Shown here: positions 48,635 to 57,374 of the stretch, one piece after another | Position numbering within the stretch: the first letter of the stretch is position 1 | Layout: each line of letters begins with the position of its first letter | From: JACRCT01 sp049841135 | GTDB taxonomy: Bacteria > Myxococcota > Myxococcia > Myxococcales > UBA5297 | DNA: 64,000 nucleotides | Assembly (NCBI GenBank): GCA_049841135.1 | Contig: JASGHK010000002.1 | Span: forward strand, 868,001 to 932,000 | Direction: 5' to 3' | The notes under the pieces: generated by a model | The model's database searches: none | Seen by the model: only the letters and a program-made list of their open reading frames with translations | Told to the model about the DNA's origin: nothing | Made by a program: the position numbers and the translations under genes

Positions 48635-50005
48635 TCAGCCCTTCTCCCCGGCACGCGTGACCTGCCCGACGCTGAGAGCGCCCTCCTCCGCCACGGCCTG
48701 CACCACCGAGAGACGTCCTCCGCCAGCGTCGCCCAGCCTCGCCTGGATGGCACGGACGGCGTCGCGGGCCGCATCCTTGAGCGCTCCGTCGGCCAGGACA
48801 CCTTGGGTGAGCGGCAGCAGCGGCTCGACGGCGCGGACGGTGCCGACCTTGCCAAGGCCGGCAGCGGCCTCCCGCCGCACAGCGGCCGACTCGTGGCCCA
48901 GGAGCTTGATGAGGCCGGGCTCGGCGAGCTCGCCCGCCGTGGCAAGCGCCTTCGCCAGAGCGCTGGCGACGCCCTCGTCGTGCAGCGGGGCGAGCTTCTC
49001 CATGGCCACGAGCCGGTCGACGTCTCTCCCCGCGCCCGCCGCGGCGATCGCCGCGCGCTTGAGCTCGAGCGCATCGCTCGCGAACGCGCGGCCGACGTGC
49101 GCCGCGACCTCCGGATAGGGCCAGGCCCCGGCGAGCCGCTCGAGCGCGGATGCTCGGATCTCGGCAGGCACGCGCTCGTCGTCCAAGAGCGCCTCGAGCA
49201 CCTGCTGGGCCTCCTTCTGAGCCGGCGAGAGCCGAGCGGCGAGCAGGCGGATAGCCGGGTCCGCGTCGACGAGTGCGGCCTGCAGGGCCTTGGCCGACTC
49301 GGGACTGCCGGAGTGCATCTGAAGCAGCGCCGTCAGGTTGCGCCGCCGCAGCTTCGGGTCTGCTTCCTTGGTCGCGTTCTCGAGCAGCGCCGCAGGGACC
49401 GAGGCGATCGCGAGGCTCCTGGCGACCGCGAGCATCGACTGGACCGCTCCTTCGATCTCCTTTCGGTCCCTCAGCTCGCCGTTCCACTTCAAAAGCAGCT
49501 CGCCTTCGCGGACGACGCCGCCGCGGGCCAGGAAGGCCAGCAGGTCTTTGCGCGCCTGCGGCTTGAGCACCGCGAGCGCCACGTCCTCGGGCCCCTGGAC
49601 CAGGACCGCCTTGTCGAACTCGGCCTCCCCGAGCTCGACGTCCTGCGCGCCGGCGACCTTGCGAACCGCATCCAGAGCCGTCTCGGACTTGAGGCTGAGC
49701 TCGGCGGGGACCATTCCGCGCGTGCCGAGGACGGCCCGGGTGTACTTCCGGGGCGTGCTGTGCTCCCTCAGCCCGGGGTCCTCGTTCTCGGTCCACGTCT
49801 CGACCAGCACGTCGAAGCCGTCGACCTTCCCGTGCAGCGTCCAGCCCGCCCCTTCGCTGTAGTCCAGCCCGAGCGCCCGGCCTGCGGACCACCAGGCCTC
49901 CTCGGCCTCCTGTGAGGACTTCCCGGGCCGGTCTTGCAGCCAGCGCGCGAAGAGCGACACTCCGACCGCAGCGACGCCGCACAGAATCCAGGTCACGGCT
50001 TCCAT
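48635..50005 (-). CDS. HEAT-repeat membrane protein, paralogue 6 of 6
   Basis: 456 residues from ATG 50005 (MEAVTWILCGVAAVGVSLF). The shared block AQDVELGEAEFDKAVLVQGPED is near residue 128, then HEAT repeats (IASVPAALLENATKEADPKL, LGHESAAVRREAAAGLGKV). The tail is GRLSVVQAVAEEGALSVGQ. First of the six genes in transcription order, 23 bp after the stop of the Hsp70-like gene, which suggests one operon of seven genes. Confidence 0.87.
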   Translation of the reverse strand: MEAVTWILCGVAAVGVSLFARWLQDRPGKSSQEAEEAWWSAGRALGLDYSEGAGWTLHGKVDGFDVLVETWTENEDPGLREHSTPRKYTRAVLGTRGMVPAELSLKSETALDAVRKVAGAQDVELGEAEFDKAVLVQGPEDVALAVLKPQARKDLLAFLARGGVVREGELLLKWNGELRDRKEIEGAVQSMLAVARSLAIASVPAALLENATKEADPKLRRRNLTALLQMHSGSPESAKALQAALVDADPAIRLLAARLSPAQKEAQQVLEALLDDERVPAEIRASALERLAGAWPYPEVAAHVGRAFASDALELKRAAIAAAGAGRDVDRLVAMEKLAPLHDEGVASALAKALATAGELAEPGLIKLLGHESAAVRREAAAGLGKVGTVRAVEPLLPLTQGVLADGALKDAARDAVRAIQARLGDAGGGRLSVVQAVAEEGALSVGQVTRAGEKG

Positions 50006-50028
50006 GACGGTCCCCCTCCTGACTCGAA

Positions 50029-51717
50029 TCAGAGCAACCGGACGACGGGCTCGGCCTTCATCAGGTGCTTCTTGGTGCGTAGGTCGAAGACGGTGGCGCA
50101 CAGCCAGCGCTCGGCGTTGACCCCGAAGGCCACCTCCAGGCGCGGGCGCGAGTCCTGTGGCGAGTGCGGCGGGTCGAGGTAGCCCAGCGCCGGGTTGGCC
50201 TCGTTGAGCTTGACCACCAGCGGGCCCTCGCCCTGCCCGTCCTTGCCGCCCATCTTGTGCAGCTGGCCGGTGGCGTCCCAGCCGAAGGTGCGCCCCTCGC
50301 CGCCCTCGCCGATCTCGCAGATGACGAGCTTGAAGACCTTCTCCGGCTCGCCCAGCGCGCAGGTGGGGACGAGCTGGCGCTTCCACAGGTCGAGCTGGGT
50401 CGGGAAGCGGGTGCCCTTGGGCACGATGACGGTGTGCTCCGGCTTCTTGGACTTGAGGTCGTAGGTCACGAGCGCGTAGTCGTGGACGATGAAGTCGACC
50501 GGCTCGGTGCGCCCGGCGGCGAAGACTGCGGCCCCGTAGGCCACCGCCTCGAACGGCTGCCAGGCGCGGACCTTGGCGCGCCCGAAGCGCGTCTCGAACA
50601 TCTTGTAGACCTCGGGGAGCAGCGTCGAGCCGCCGACCATCAGCACGTCCTCGACGTCCGACTCCGAGAGCCCCTTCTCCCGGGCCTGCTCCAGGACCTC
50701 GGCGAGGCAGTGCTCGAGCGCGCCGTAGACGCCGCGCTGGCGCAGGAGATCGATGAGGTCCTGCTGGGTCAGCTCCACCGAGCGCGCGTCGCCGCGCAAC
50801 CGGGCCGAGAGGCTGCGCAGGTGCTCGGGCGGGGCCAGCTCGAAGACCGCCTGCTTCTTGAAGAAGATGGCCTCCTTGGCCCGGCAGGCGTCGGCGAGCA
50901 TCAGCCGCCGCCAGAGCAGGACCTCCTCGGAGGCGTCGTCGTCGAGCGGGAACTCGAGGCGCCGGCAGAGCTCAGCCAGGAGCCACTGGTCGACGAGGTT
51001 GCCGCCGATGTCGCGGCCGGCCTTGGCGACGACCTCGCTGCTGCCCTTCTGCACGCCCGCCGGGTCGAGCCGGATGAGGGCGACGTGCATCGTCCCGCCG
51101 CCGAAGTCGACGACCAGGACCTTGCGCTGCCGGGTGAGCCCGAGGCCGTAGCCGAGCGCCGCGGCGACCGGCTCGTCCAAGAAGCGCAGCTTCTTGATGC
51201 CCAGCGCCTTGCCGGCCGCGACCAGCTCCGCGCGGTACGTCTCGAAGGCCTCGACGGGCGAGGTGATGGCGAGGTCGCGGATCCGCTCGCCGGTGACGGC
51301 CTTGGTCTCGGCCATCAGCTCGCGCAGGAACATCCGGCAGACCTCGCGGGCCGAGAAGCTGGTCTTGCCGATGCGCGCGATGGGCATCAGGGGCGCGGTG
51401 CCGAGCACGCGCTTGAAGGTGGAGACGAACTGGGGCCGCTGCTGGACGGCGTTCATCTCCAGCGCCGGGCGGCCGATGTGGGCGAGCTTGCCCCAGAAGA
51501 AGTTGCGGGCGAGCGGCCCCGACTGCCCGAGCTTCGCCCACACCCCCGGCTCCTCGAGGACGTGGACCGCCGAGGGGACGGCGCGGGCGGCATCGACGGC
51601 GTCTGCGTGGCCGGGCTTGCGGCTGAGGTTGGGGAGCTCGAGCAGCGCCGGGCGGTCCGCCTGCGGTTCCCAGCGCGCGAGCAAGGTGTTGGTGGTGCCG
51701 AGATCGAGAGCCCACAT
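50029..51717 (-). CDS. Hsp70-like ATPase
   Basis: 562 residues. The actin-like ATPase domain is complete: MWALDLGTTNTLLARW (phosphate 1), KVLVVDFGGGTMHVALIR (phosphate 2) and DVEDVLMVGGSTLLPEVYKM (adenosine). LRFLDEPVAAALGYGLGL matches the DnaK EPxAAAxxYG motif. The C-terminal 170 residues (after AAGRTEPVDFIVHDYAL) are a short beta-rich segment with no full lid helix bundle and no EEVD-like tail, so this is not a housekeeping DnaK. First gene of the run that includes six HEAT-repeat paralogues. Likely a specialised chaperone or ATP-driven partner for them (inference). Divergent from the Nif3-like gene with 90 bp between. Confidence 0.88.
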   Translation of the reverse strand: MWALDLGTTNTLLARWEPQADRPALLELPNLSRKPGHADAVDAARAVPSAVHVLEEPGVWAKLGQSGPLARNFFWGKLAHIGRPALEMNAVQQRPQFVSTFKRVLGTAPLMPIARIGKTSFSAREVCRMFLRELMAETKAVTGERIRDLAITSPVEAFETYRAELVAAGKALGIKKLRFLDEPVAAALGYGLGLTRQRKVLVVDFGGGTMHVALIRLDPAGVQKGSSEVVAKAGRDIGGNLVDQWLLAELCRRLEFPLDDDASEEVLLWRRLMLADACRAKEAIFFKKQAVFELAPPEHLRSLSARLRGDARSVELTQQDLIDLLRQRGVYGALEHCLAEVLEQAREKGLSESDVEDVLMVGGSTLLPEVYKMFETRFGRAKVRAWQPFEAVAYGAAVFAAGRTEPVDFIVHDYALVTYDLKSKKPEHTVIVPKGTRFPTQLDLWKRQLVPTCALGEPEKVFKLVICEIGEGGEGRTFGWDATGQLHKMGGKDGQGEGPLVVKLNEANPALGYLDPPHSPQDSRPRLEVAFGVNAERWLCATVFDLRTKKHLMKAEPVVRLL

Positions 51718-51807
51718 GCGGCCCCGACGATAGCGGCGCCGCTCCGCCAGTGGCAAGGAGCCGTGCGCCGGGTGCGCAGGGAGGAAGCTGCGGTAGCATC
51801 CGCGGCC

Positions 51808-52564
51808 ATGACGACCCTGCGCGAGATCACCCGCTACCTGGACGAAGAGCTCAAGCTCGGCGAGATCCCCGACGAGCCGAACGCGGTCAACGGCCTGCAG
51901 CTGGACGCCGGCACCCAGGACGTCGCACGCGTCGCCTGCGGCGTGGACGCCGGGGACGCGACGATCGAAGCCGCCTGCAAGCTCGGCGCGAACCTGCTGG
52001 TCGTCCACCATGGCCTGATGTGGGGCGGTAACCGGCCGTACGTCGGGCCGCACGGCCGCAAGCTCAAGCGCTGCTTCGACGCGGGGATGTCGGTCTACTC
52101 GGCGCACCTGCCGCTCGACGTGCACCCGGTGCTGGGCAACAACGCCGGGCTGGCCAGGGCGCTGGGGCTGACCGTCGACGGGACGTTCGGGAAGTTCCAG
52201 ACGATTCGAGCTCGGGCTGAGCGCCGGCTGCGACCTCTCGCTCGCGGAGCTGTCGGCGAAGGTGCGCTCGGCCATCGGCGAGCACCGCATCGCCGGCGCC
52301 GGACCGGACCGCATCCGGCGGCTGGGCCTCTGCAGCGGCGGCGCGGGCTCGTACGCCTCGGCCGCGGCGCGAGCCGGGCTCGACGCGCTGCTCACCGGCG
52401 AGGGGCCGCACCACACCGCCATCGAGGCCGAGGAGCGCGGCATCCACCTCATCCTGGCCGGGCACTACCGGACCGAGACGTTCGGGGTGAAGGCGCTCGG
52501 CGAGCGGCTGGCGGCCAGGTTCGGCGTGAGCTGGAGCTTCGTCGAGCACGACACCGGGCTGTGA
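51808..52564 (+). CDS. Nif3-like dinuclear metal-centre protein (frameshifted)
   Basis: About 251 residues of the Nif3/YbgI (DUF34) family. VNGLQLDAG, then LLVVHHGLMWGG supplies the paired His metal ligands, and the C-terminal EGPHHTAIEAEERG and LAGHYRTETFGV supply the second set. The frame changes by +1 at 52203-52207, where GATTC replaces an expected GATC; repaired it reads KFQTIELGLSAGCDLSLAEL. Family members are proposed hydrolases or cyclohydrolase-like enzymes; function is not settled. ATG 51808 follows the last upstream stop and gives the expected N-terminus (TTLREITRYLDEEL). Confidence 0.85.
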
Positions 52565-52611
52565 GTCTGCGGCACGACTTCTTTTCGGCCGCTTCGCTTC
52601 CCCCCCTCCGC

Positions 52612-53457
52612 TCATCGGCCTTTGGGCTTGCCTCCGGCAGCCGTGGTTTGGCTGTAGCTGCGGCGGCCCGCCCAGACGCGCGTCCGGCTGCGAAGGCCGT
52701 CGAGGACGAAGGAGCCAGTATCCGAGGTGATCCTCGTGATTGCCTTTCCCGTCGCGCGCCTGAAGTCAGCTCCGAACGCCTCGCATCGACCCGCGTCGCC
52801 GCCGCAGACGGCCGTTGGGGAATTGCTTGAAAGCAGCTCCCAGGTGCGCAGAGCCTGCTTGGGGTCGGCATCCGGAGGCGACTGGTAGAAGAGGTGCGGC
52901 ACCGCGCGCGCGACCGCGAGGGCCTCGAAGTGGCGCGGGAAGAACTGGAAGAAGACCACCGGCTCCCCACCCATCCCCAGCCCGCGGGTGACGAGCGCCG
53001 AGGTCAGCGCGAGGTCGGTGTACTCGAACACCGGGTCCGGGAAGCCGGCCTCGCTGAGCCTGGACAGCACGCGCTGCTCCCCTGCCTCCTGGCCCCGGTG
53101 AGCGTGAGCGACCACCCGGCGGGTGGCCGCTCCGGGCAGATCGACGACGAGGTCCATGTCCTGCTCGTCGATCGGCGAGGGCATCAGCTCGAGGAGACCG
53201 CGTGTGCACACCTTGAGATCTGGCGCTGGCTCCGCAGGAACCTCGACCGAGCGGAAGAGGTGGCTGTGGTCGAACGAGCAGTAGACCGTGCGCTCGGCGC
53301 GTGAGCGCACGGCAGCCGTCGCCCGGAGGAGCGCGTCGAGCTCCACTGCCGAAGGCACGGGCTGGGCCCAGGGCGAGACGCCCAGAGGCTGCGTACACCC
53401 CGTGTCCGAGGCCCAGACTTCGGCGGCCTCGTCGATGGCAACGATGAAGAGTTCCAC
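52612..53457 (-). CDS. Hypothetical protein, 281 aa
   Basis: A soluble 281-residue protein (MELFIVAIDEAAEVWASDTG) with LDALLRATAAVRSRAERTVYC, FDHSHLFRSVEV, and a central FFQFFPRHFEALAVARAVPH. No signal peptide or known motif. The Cys-containing C-terminus (CGGDAGRCEAFGADF) and basic tail are unremarkable. It starts 39 bp after the stop of the papain-like protease gene on the same strand and may be co-transcribed. Function unknown. Confidence 0.65.
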   Translation of the reverse strand: MELFIVAIDEAAEVWASDTGCTQPLGVSPWAQPVPSAVELDALLRATAAVRSRAERTVYCSFDHSHLFRSVEVPAEPAPDLKVCTRGLLELMPSPIDEQDMDLVVDLPGAATRRVVAHAHRGQEAGEQRVLSRLSEAGFPDPVFEYTDLALTSALVTRGLGMGGEPVVFFQFFPRHFEALAVARAVPHLFYQSPPDADPKQALRTWELLSSNSPTAVCGGDAGRCEAFGADFRRATGKAITRITSDTGSFVLDGLRSRTRVWAGRRSYSQTTAAGGKPKGR

Positions 53458-53496
53458 TCCGACTCCCTTTCGCGCAGCTCTCTTCCGAGAGCCGCG

Positions 53497-55077
53497 TCAG
53501 CTCTTGTCGAACTCCAGCACCAGCGCGTGGACCTTGCCGTCCTCGCCCTCCTCGGCGTCGAGCTCGACCAAATCCTTGGCGGCGCGGACCTTGGCTCCGG
53601 TGCTCAGGCTGGTGCCCAGCGCCGCCTGGAGCTTGGCGCCGTAGCTGTCGCCCGCGGCCGCGGTGATCCGCTCGTTGAGCTTCTTGAAGTCGAGCGGTTT
53701 GGGCGAGATGACCACCGCCACCGAGTCGCGGGTGCCCTTGTCGTCGGCCTCCAGGCTCTGCTTGCGCGGAAAGACGCGCACGCCGGTGGTGCCGCAGTAA
53801 GGCGAGTGCTTGGGCGTGTACGGGAACAGCACGTAGCTCGTCCCGTCGGTCTCCTGGCCGAAGAGGTAGGTGTAGACGGGCTTGCTGTTCGAGAATTCGA
53901 CCTTGAAGCGCGTGCCGACCTTGATGGGCTTCACGGTCCGGAAGACGTTCCCCTCCACCGGCTTGAGCGCGATGCGCCGCTTGGTGGCGTTGTCGATCAG
54001 CCCGAACTGGATGTGCTGCTTCTGGTCCGCCTCGGCTTTGCCCATCGGGTACAGGCCGTAGGCCTCCTTCACGAAGTGGTCGAAGTCCTTGTACTTGACG
54101 AAGGCGACGCCGCCGTCGCCCCAGTCGTCGCCCCAGCTGTTCATCAGCTCGAAGGCGCCGCCCTCCAGCGAGTCGTCGTAGCCGATGACCGCCATGGCGT
54201 GCCCGCCCCAGTCGCCGCGGAACTCGTAGTCGTCCTCGGTGGGGCGCCAGACGCGCCTGCCCTGCATCTCGGTCTCGAAGGTCCCGCCCACCTTCATGCC
54301 GATGACCACCGGCGCGCCCTGCGCCAGGTGCTGCTTCACCGCCGTGGCGTTGTTCCGGTAGTCGTCCGAATCCACGGTCAGGCGCGTGAACCCGACGATC
54401 CGGTAGTCGGCGGCGCGCTCCTTCTCGTCGGGGCTGGGCCTTCGCGTGCACGACTTCTGGTCGTAGGCGAACTCGGAGAGCGGCAGGTCGCCGGTCTTCT
54501 CCATCGTCTCCAGCGCGCGCACCAGGTAGCTGCCCTGGCAGCTGCTCTTGCCGATCTGGTTGTAGATGAACGAGGGGCTGAAGGCGAGGTCGGCCCCGGT
54601 CTGCCGCTTGTGCAGGATGGAGCGCGCCGCATAGGAGGTGGCCCAGCCGACGCAGCTGCCCTGCCGGCCCTGGCTCTTGCGCGGCGGAGCGTACTGGCGA
54701 AGCGAGACGCGCGAGACGCTGTCCGCCTCGGCCAAGGGTTCGTGCACCAGCGCGGTGTCGTAGACCTTCGGGTCCAGCACCGCGCCCGTTCCGAGCTGGC
54801 CCTCCTCGGCGACCTTGGCCGGCGTGGCCTCCTCGGAGGACGCGGTCTGGTCGGGCCCGCTCGAGCTCGGCCCGGAGCAGTAGTAGAAGGCCCCGACGAT
54901 CAGCAGCAGCACGACGGTGATCTTCGGGTGCCGGAAGGCGAAGAAGAGCAACCCGAGAATGGCCGCGCCGCCCGCTCCACTTCCGCCGCCGCTTCCGCCA
55001 CCACCTCCACCGCCTCGTGGGGAATCGTCGTCCCCGCCGCTGTCGCGCGGGTCGTCGTCGGTCATGCGGATGGGCAT
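53497..55077 (-). CDS. Membrane-anchored papain-family (C1) cysteine protease
   Basis: 526 residues. An Asp/Gly-rich N-terminus of about 40 residues precedes one membrane helix (ITVVLLLIVGAFYYC). The C1 peptidase domain has the catalytic Cys in QGRQGSCVGWAT (Cys 142), His in WGGHAMAVIGYDD and Asn in LMNSWGDDWGDGG. After residue 300 follows a beta-rich domain (IKVGTRFKVEFSNSKPVYTYL) resembling DUF4384-type modules. The fold and triad are intact, so it should be active outside the cytoplasmic membrane. ATG 55077 or the in-frame ATG 55065 are both possible starts. Confidence 0.88.
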   Translation of the reverse strand: MPIRMTDDDPRDSGGDDDSPRGGGGGGGSGGGSGAGGAAILGLLFFAFRHPKITVVLLLIVGAFYYCSGPSSSGPDQTASSEEATPAKVAEEGQLGTGAVLDPKVYDTALVHEPLAEADSVSRVSLRQYAPPRKSQGRQGSCVGWATSYAARSILHKRQTGADLAFSPSFIYNQIGKSSCQGSYLVRALETMEKTGDLPLSEFAYDQKSCTRRPSPDEKERAADYRIVGFTRLTVDSDDYRNNATAVKQHLAQGAPVVIGMKVGGTFETEMQGRRVWRPTEDDYEFRGDWGGHAMAVIGYDDSLEGGAFELMNSWGDDWGDGGVAFVKYKDFDHFVKEAYGLYPMGKAEADQKQHIQFGLIDNATKRRIALKPVEGNVFRTVKPIKVGTRFKVEFSNSKPVYTYLFGQETDGTSYVLFPYTPKHSPYCGTTGVRVFPRKQSLEADDKGTRDSVAVVISPKPLDFKKLNERITAAAGDSYGAKLQAALGTSLSTGAKVRAAKDLVELDAEEGEDGKVHALVLEFDKS

Positions 55078-55148
55078 GGGAACCTCGGTTCGAGCTGCGC
55101 CGAAGGCTCGTCCGGCTCCGGGCTGCCCGTCAAGCCGCTCCCCCGGCT

Positions 55149-55478
55149 ATGATGCGGGCCATGAAGAAGCTCAAGCGCCCCATCGAAGAAGTCCGTGCCG
55201 AGCTGATGGCTGACCCCGCGACCCAGAGCATTGCCCAGCGACTCGGCATGCCGCTGGAGGAGTACGTGGAGAAGGTCATCGACTACGCGCTGCACCCGGA
55301 GAAGAAGCCGGAGTTCAACGTGCTGCCCGACGGCGAGGTCCGGGCGCAGGGTGGCGCGACCACCGGCGAGGTGAAGCAGTGGCTGGAGGACGTCGCGGAC
55401 GGCAAGGTCGACATCCGGCCCGACCGCGAGAAGGACTCCTTCGAAGAGACGTTGCCCACCCAGCGGCGCAGGAAATAG
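55149..55478 (+). CDS. Small conserved-looking protein, 109 aa
   Basis: 109 residues (from ATG 55149; 55161 is an alternative) with KKLKRPIEEVRAELMADPAT, LGMPLEEYVEKVIDYALHP, and a basic C-terminus ending QRRRK. Highly charged and helical at the N-terminus. Family not recognised. GC3 is typical of genes here. Divergent from the C1 protease. The interleaved inverted repeat begins 25 bp after its stop. Confidence 0.65.
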   Translation: MMRAMKKLKRPIEEVRAELMADPATQSIAQRLGMPLEEYVEKVIDYALHPEKKPEFNVLPDGEVRAQGGATTGEVKQWLEDVADGKVDIRPDREKDSFEETLPTQRRRK

Positions 55479-55952
55479 GCGTCGCTCCGTGGTGAAAACC
55501 GCAGGAAATCCGCATGGGTGGCCGACTTCAGCCCGCAAGCATTCGGATTTCCTAGGATTCTACTGAGTCAGGCTGAAGTCGAGTGGGCTCGCCCCGCGTC
55601 AGAGGGGTCGGAAACGGGTTCGATCTGGCCGAATAGGCCACCAGGGCCACGGAAAGGCACCTGGGAGCCTGGATGAGCCGCCAGCCCTATTTCAGCAAGC
55701 CTGACCACCGAAGCAGGCCTCCCCGGGCCATTGCGGAGCCCAGGAGGGCCTTCCCGAGGCAATAAAGCAGCCTCGCAAGGTGCCGTTATTGCTTTGGTTT
55801 TTGGAATCCCGTCCTGTCAGCCTTGGTCCAGTGGAAGCCCCGGCGGACCAAAGCTGCCCGCTCTCCCCATCGGCCAACTGGCCGAGTCCGGCAACCTCCG
55901 CCGCACGCCCGCGATAATCCTCACAGAACCTCTGCAGCGCCCCCGCAGACCA
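55479..55952. other. Gene-free interval with interleaved inverted repeats
   Basis: Aside from the inverted repeats at 55503-55581, I see no ORF with convincing bias. GC content is lower than in the flanking genes. A purine-rich Shine-Dalgarno for the next gene closes it (AAGGA at 55953-55957). Confidence 0.6.
55503..55581. repeat. Interleaved (pseudoknot-type) inverted repeats
   Basis: AGGAAATCCG (55503-55512) is the exact complement of CGGATTTCCT (55544-55553). CGACTTCAGCC (55523-55533) is the exact complement of GGCTGAAGTCG (55571-55581). The order A-B-A'-B' means the two stems interleave: they can form an H-type pseudoknot or two mutually exclusive hairpins. Confidence 0.75.
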
Positions 55953-55964
55953 AAGGAAATGACC

Positions 55965-56365
55965 ATGAGCTTCTTCTCTAAGAATCGGCAGCGCCTTCAA
56001 GAGCGTGATGGGGACCGTGGGCAAGGTGCTCGACATCGTCAAGAAGCCCATGGAGCTCATCACCAAGCCTCTCCAGGGCGCGCTCGAGAAGCTCGCGGAC
56101 AAGCTCCCCTTCGGCCTGGGCAAGCTGGTCAAGCCCTTCATCGGGACCTTCATGAACAACGCCATCGGCTGGCTCGCGGGCGGTCCGCTCGGCGGCTTCT
56201 TCAACCTGATGAGCAACGTCGCCAACACCGCCGGCAAGAATCGACGACATCCTCCACACCGTCGACGGCGCGCTCGGCGGCGGCATCATGGGCCTGCCGC
56301 AGGAGGCTCAGGAGAACCTGCAGGAAGGCACCGCCTGGGCGCAGGCGCAGACGCTGCTCCAGTAG
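55965..56365 (+). CDS. Small Gly-rich amphipathic protein (two frameshifts)
   Basis: About 132 residues once two extra A's are removed, at GAATC 55982-55986 and GAATC 56238-56242. It starts MSFFSKIGSAFKSVMGTVGK, with AAGGA 7 nt upstream. The protein is an unusual run of Lys-rich amphipathic helices (DIVKKPMELITKPLQGALEK), a Gly/hydrophobic stretch (FMNNAIGWLAGGPLGGFFNL) and an acidic helix (QEAQENLQEGTAWAQAQTLL). No signal peptide. Such composition suggests membrane activity or self-assembly, but no family is recognised. A strong terminator follows. Confidence 0.65.
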
Positions 56366-56396
56366 CTCGTCGCTCGCATTCCGACTTCAGCACGGA

Positions 56397-56425
56397 GGCC
56401 GCGCTCGCGAGGGCGCGGCCTTCGG
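56397..56425 (+). terminator. Stem-loop terminator after the Gly-rich small protein
   Basis: GGCCGCGC and its complement GCGCGGCC enclose a short loop, followed by TTCGGCGTTT. Located about 30 bp after the stop of the 55965-56365 gene. Confidence 0.55.
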
Positions 56426-56493
56426 CGTTTCAGAAGGACGTTTTCCGAGGAGCAGCCACGAGCGACCCGCCAGCCGTAGCAGGGCGGCTTACA

Positions 56494-57298
56494 TCACTGG
56501 CACCAGGTGCGCGCGTACGGTGCGACGGGCTCCATGGCTCCCAAGGTGATGACGAAGGTCTCGTTCCCCTGAGCGTCCCGCAGCGGCTGGCCGGAGACGG
56601 CCTTTGCCCCTGGCGTCACGCTGACCGCGAGCTCGTCCTTCGTGGTGCCGGGGACATGGATCCAAACGCCCTCGTTGCTTTCGGTCTGGACCTCGAAGCT
56701 CCAGCAGTCGGCTGGTGCCTTGAGCGCATGAGGGCACACCGACTTCTGCAGGCCATCGGCCGCGAGCGGCTCCGAGAAGAGAATGCTGCCGCTCAGGTAG
56801 CCGCCCTTCTCGTAGATCTCGACCTTGACGATCTGCGGCAGGCTCCCGACGTGGAAGTGGCTCTGGAGGTCGTGGTCGCGCCCGTGCCAGTTGAAGGACT
56901 TCACGCCCGGCCCGACTTGCAGGTCGTACCAGCCGTCGCCCAGGGGCTGCTTCGGTGTCAGCCGGACGCAGGTGATCGCCTCACCATGCTCGTCGAGGCA
57001 CCGAGCTCGCGCCGCCGTCGGGCTGCGTCCGCGTGTCGCCGGTCTCCACCGTGATCGGGACCGGCTGCCCTGCCGCGTCCCTCAGCGAGACCTCGTCGAC
57101 GACGGTCTTGACGAACTTCGGCAAGACGTCGTCGCCGCCATAGGCCCCGAGGCGCACGACGATGGGCGTCGCCCCGGCGTTGGTCGCGTGGTCGTGCGGC
57201 GTCAGCCCTATGGAGTGCTCCGGCCCGGGGTAGTACTCGACGAGGTCCGTGCAACCCGCCAGCACAAGCCCGGCAAGACCCACCAGCAACGAACGCAT
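56494..57298 (-). CDS. Lipoprotein (frameshifted)
   Basis: About 267 residues from ATG 57298: MRSLLVGLAGLVLAGC, a lipobox, then TDLVEYYPGPEHSIGLTPHD. A beta-rich domain (TPIVVRLGAYGGDD, VDEVSLRDAAGQPVPITVE) resembles bacterial Ig-like domains. The frame shifts by +1 near 57001-57008 and continues CLDEHGEAITCVRLTPKQPL to the stop at 56494. The Cys-rich second half may be disulfide-bonded. Anchored in the envelope; function unknown. It is upstream of nothing on its strand until the 3' end of the small-protein region. Confidence 0.7.
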
Positions 57299-57374
57299 TC
57301 GAACCCCCTTCGCACGGCCAGTGCGAGCAGTCTACTTCTGCGCGCGGAGGGGGCGAAAGCCGGTCGGCAGGAGC

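Noticed and set aside
50029..51717. Housekeeping DnaK
   Set aside because: The ATPase domain is clear, but the protein is short at the C-terminus, lacks the lid helices and acidic tail, and has no grpE/dnaJ neighbour.
55568..55762. 64-codon minus-strand ORF in the 55.5-55.9 kb gap
   Set aside because: Pro/Gly-rich composition, no bias at third positions, no ribosome site.
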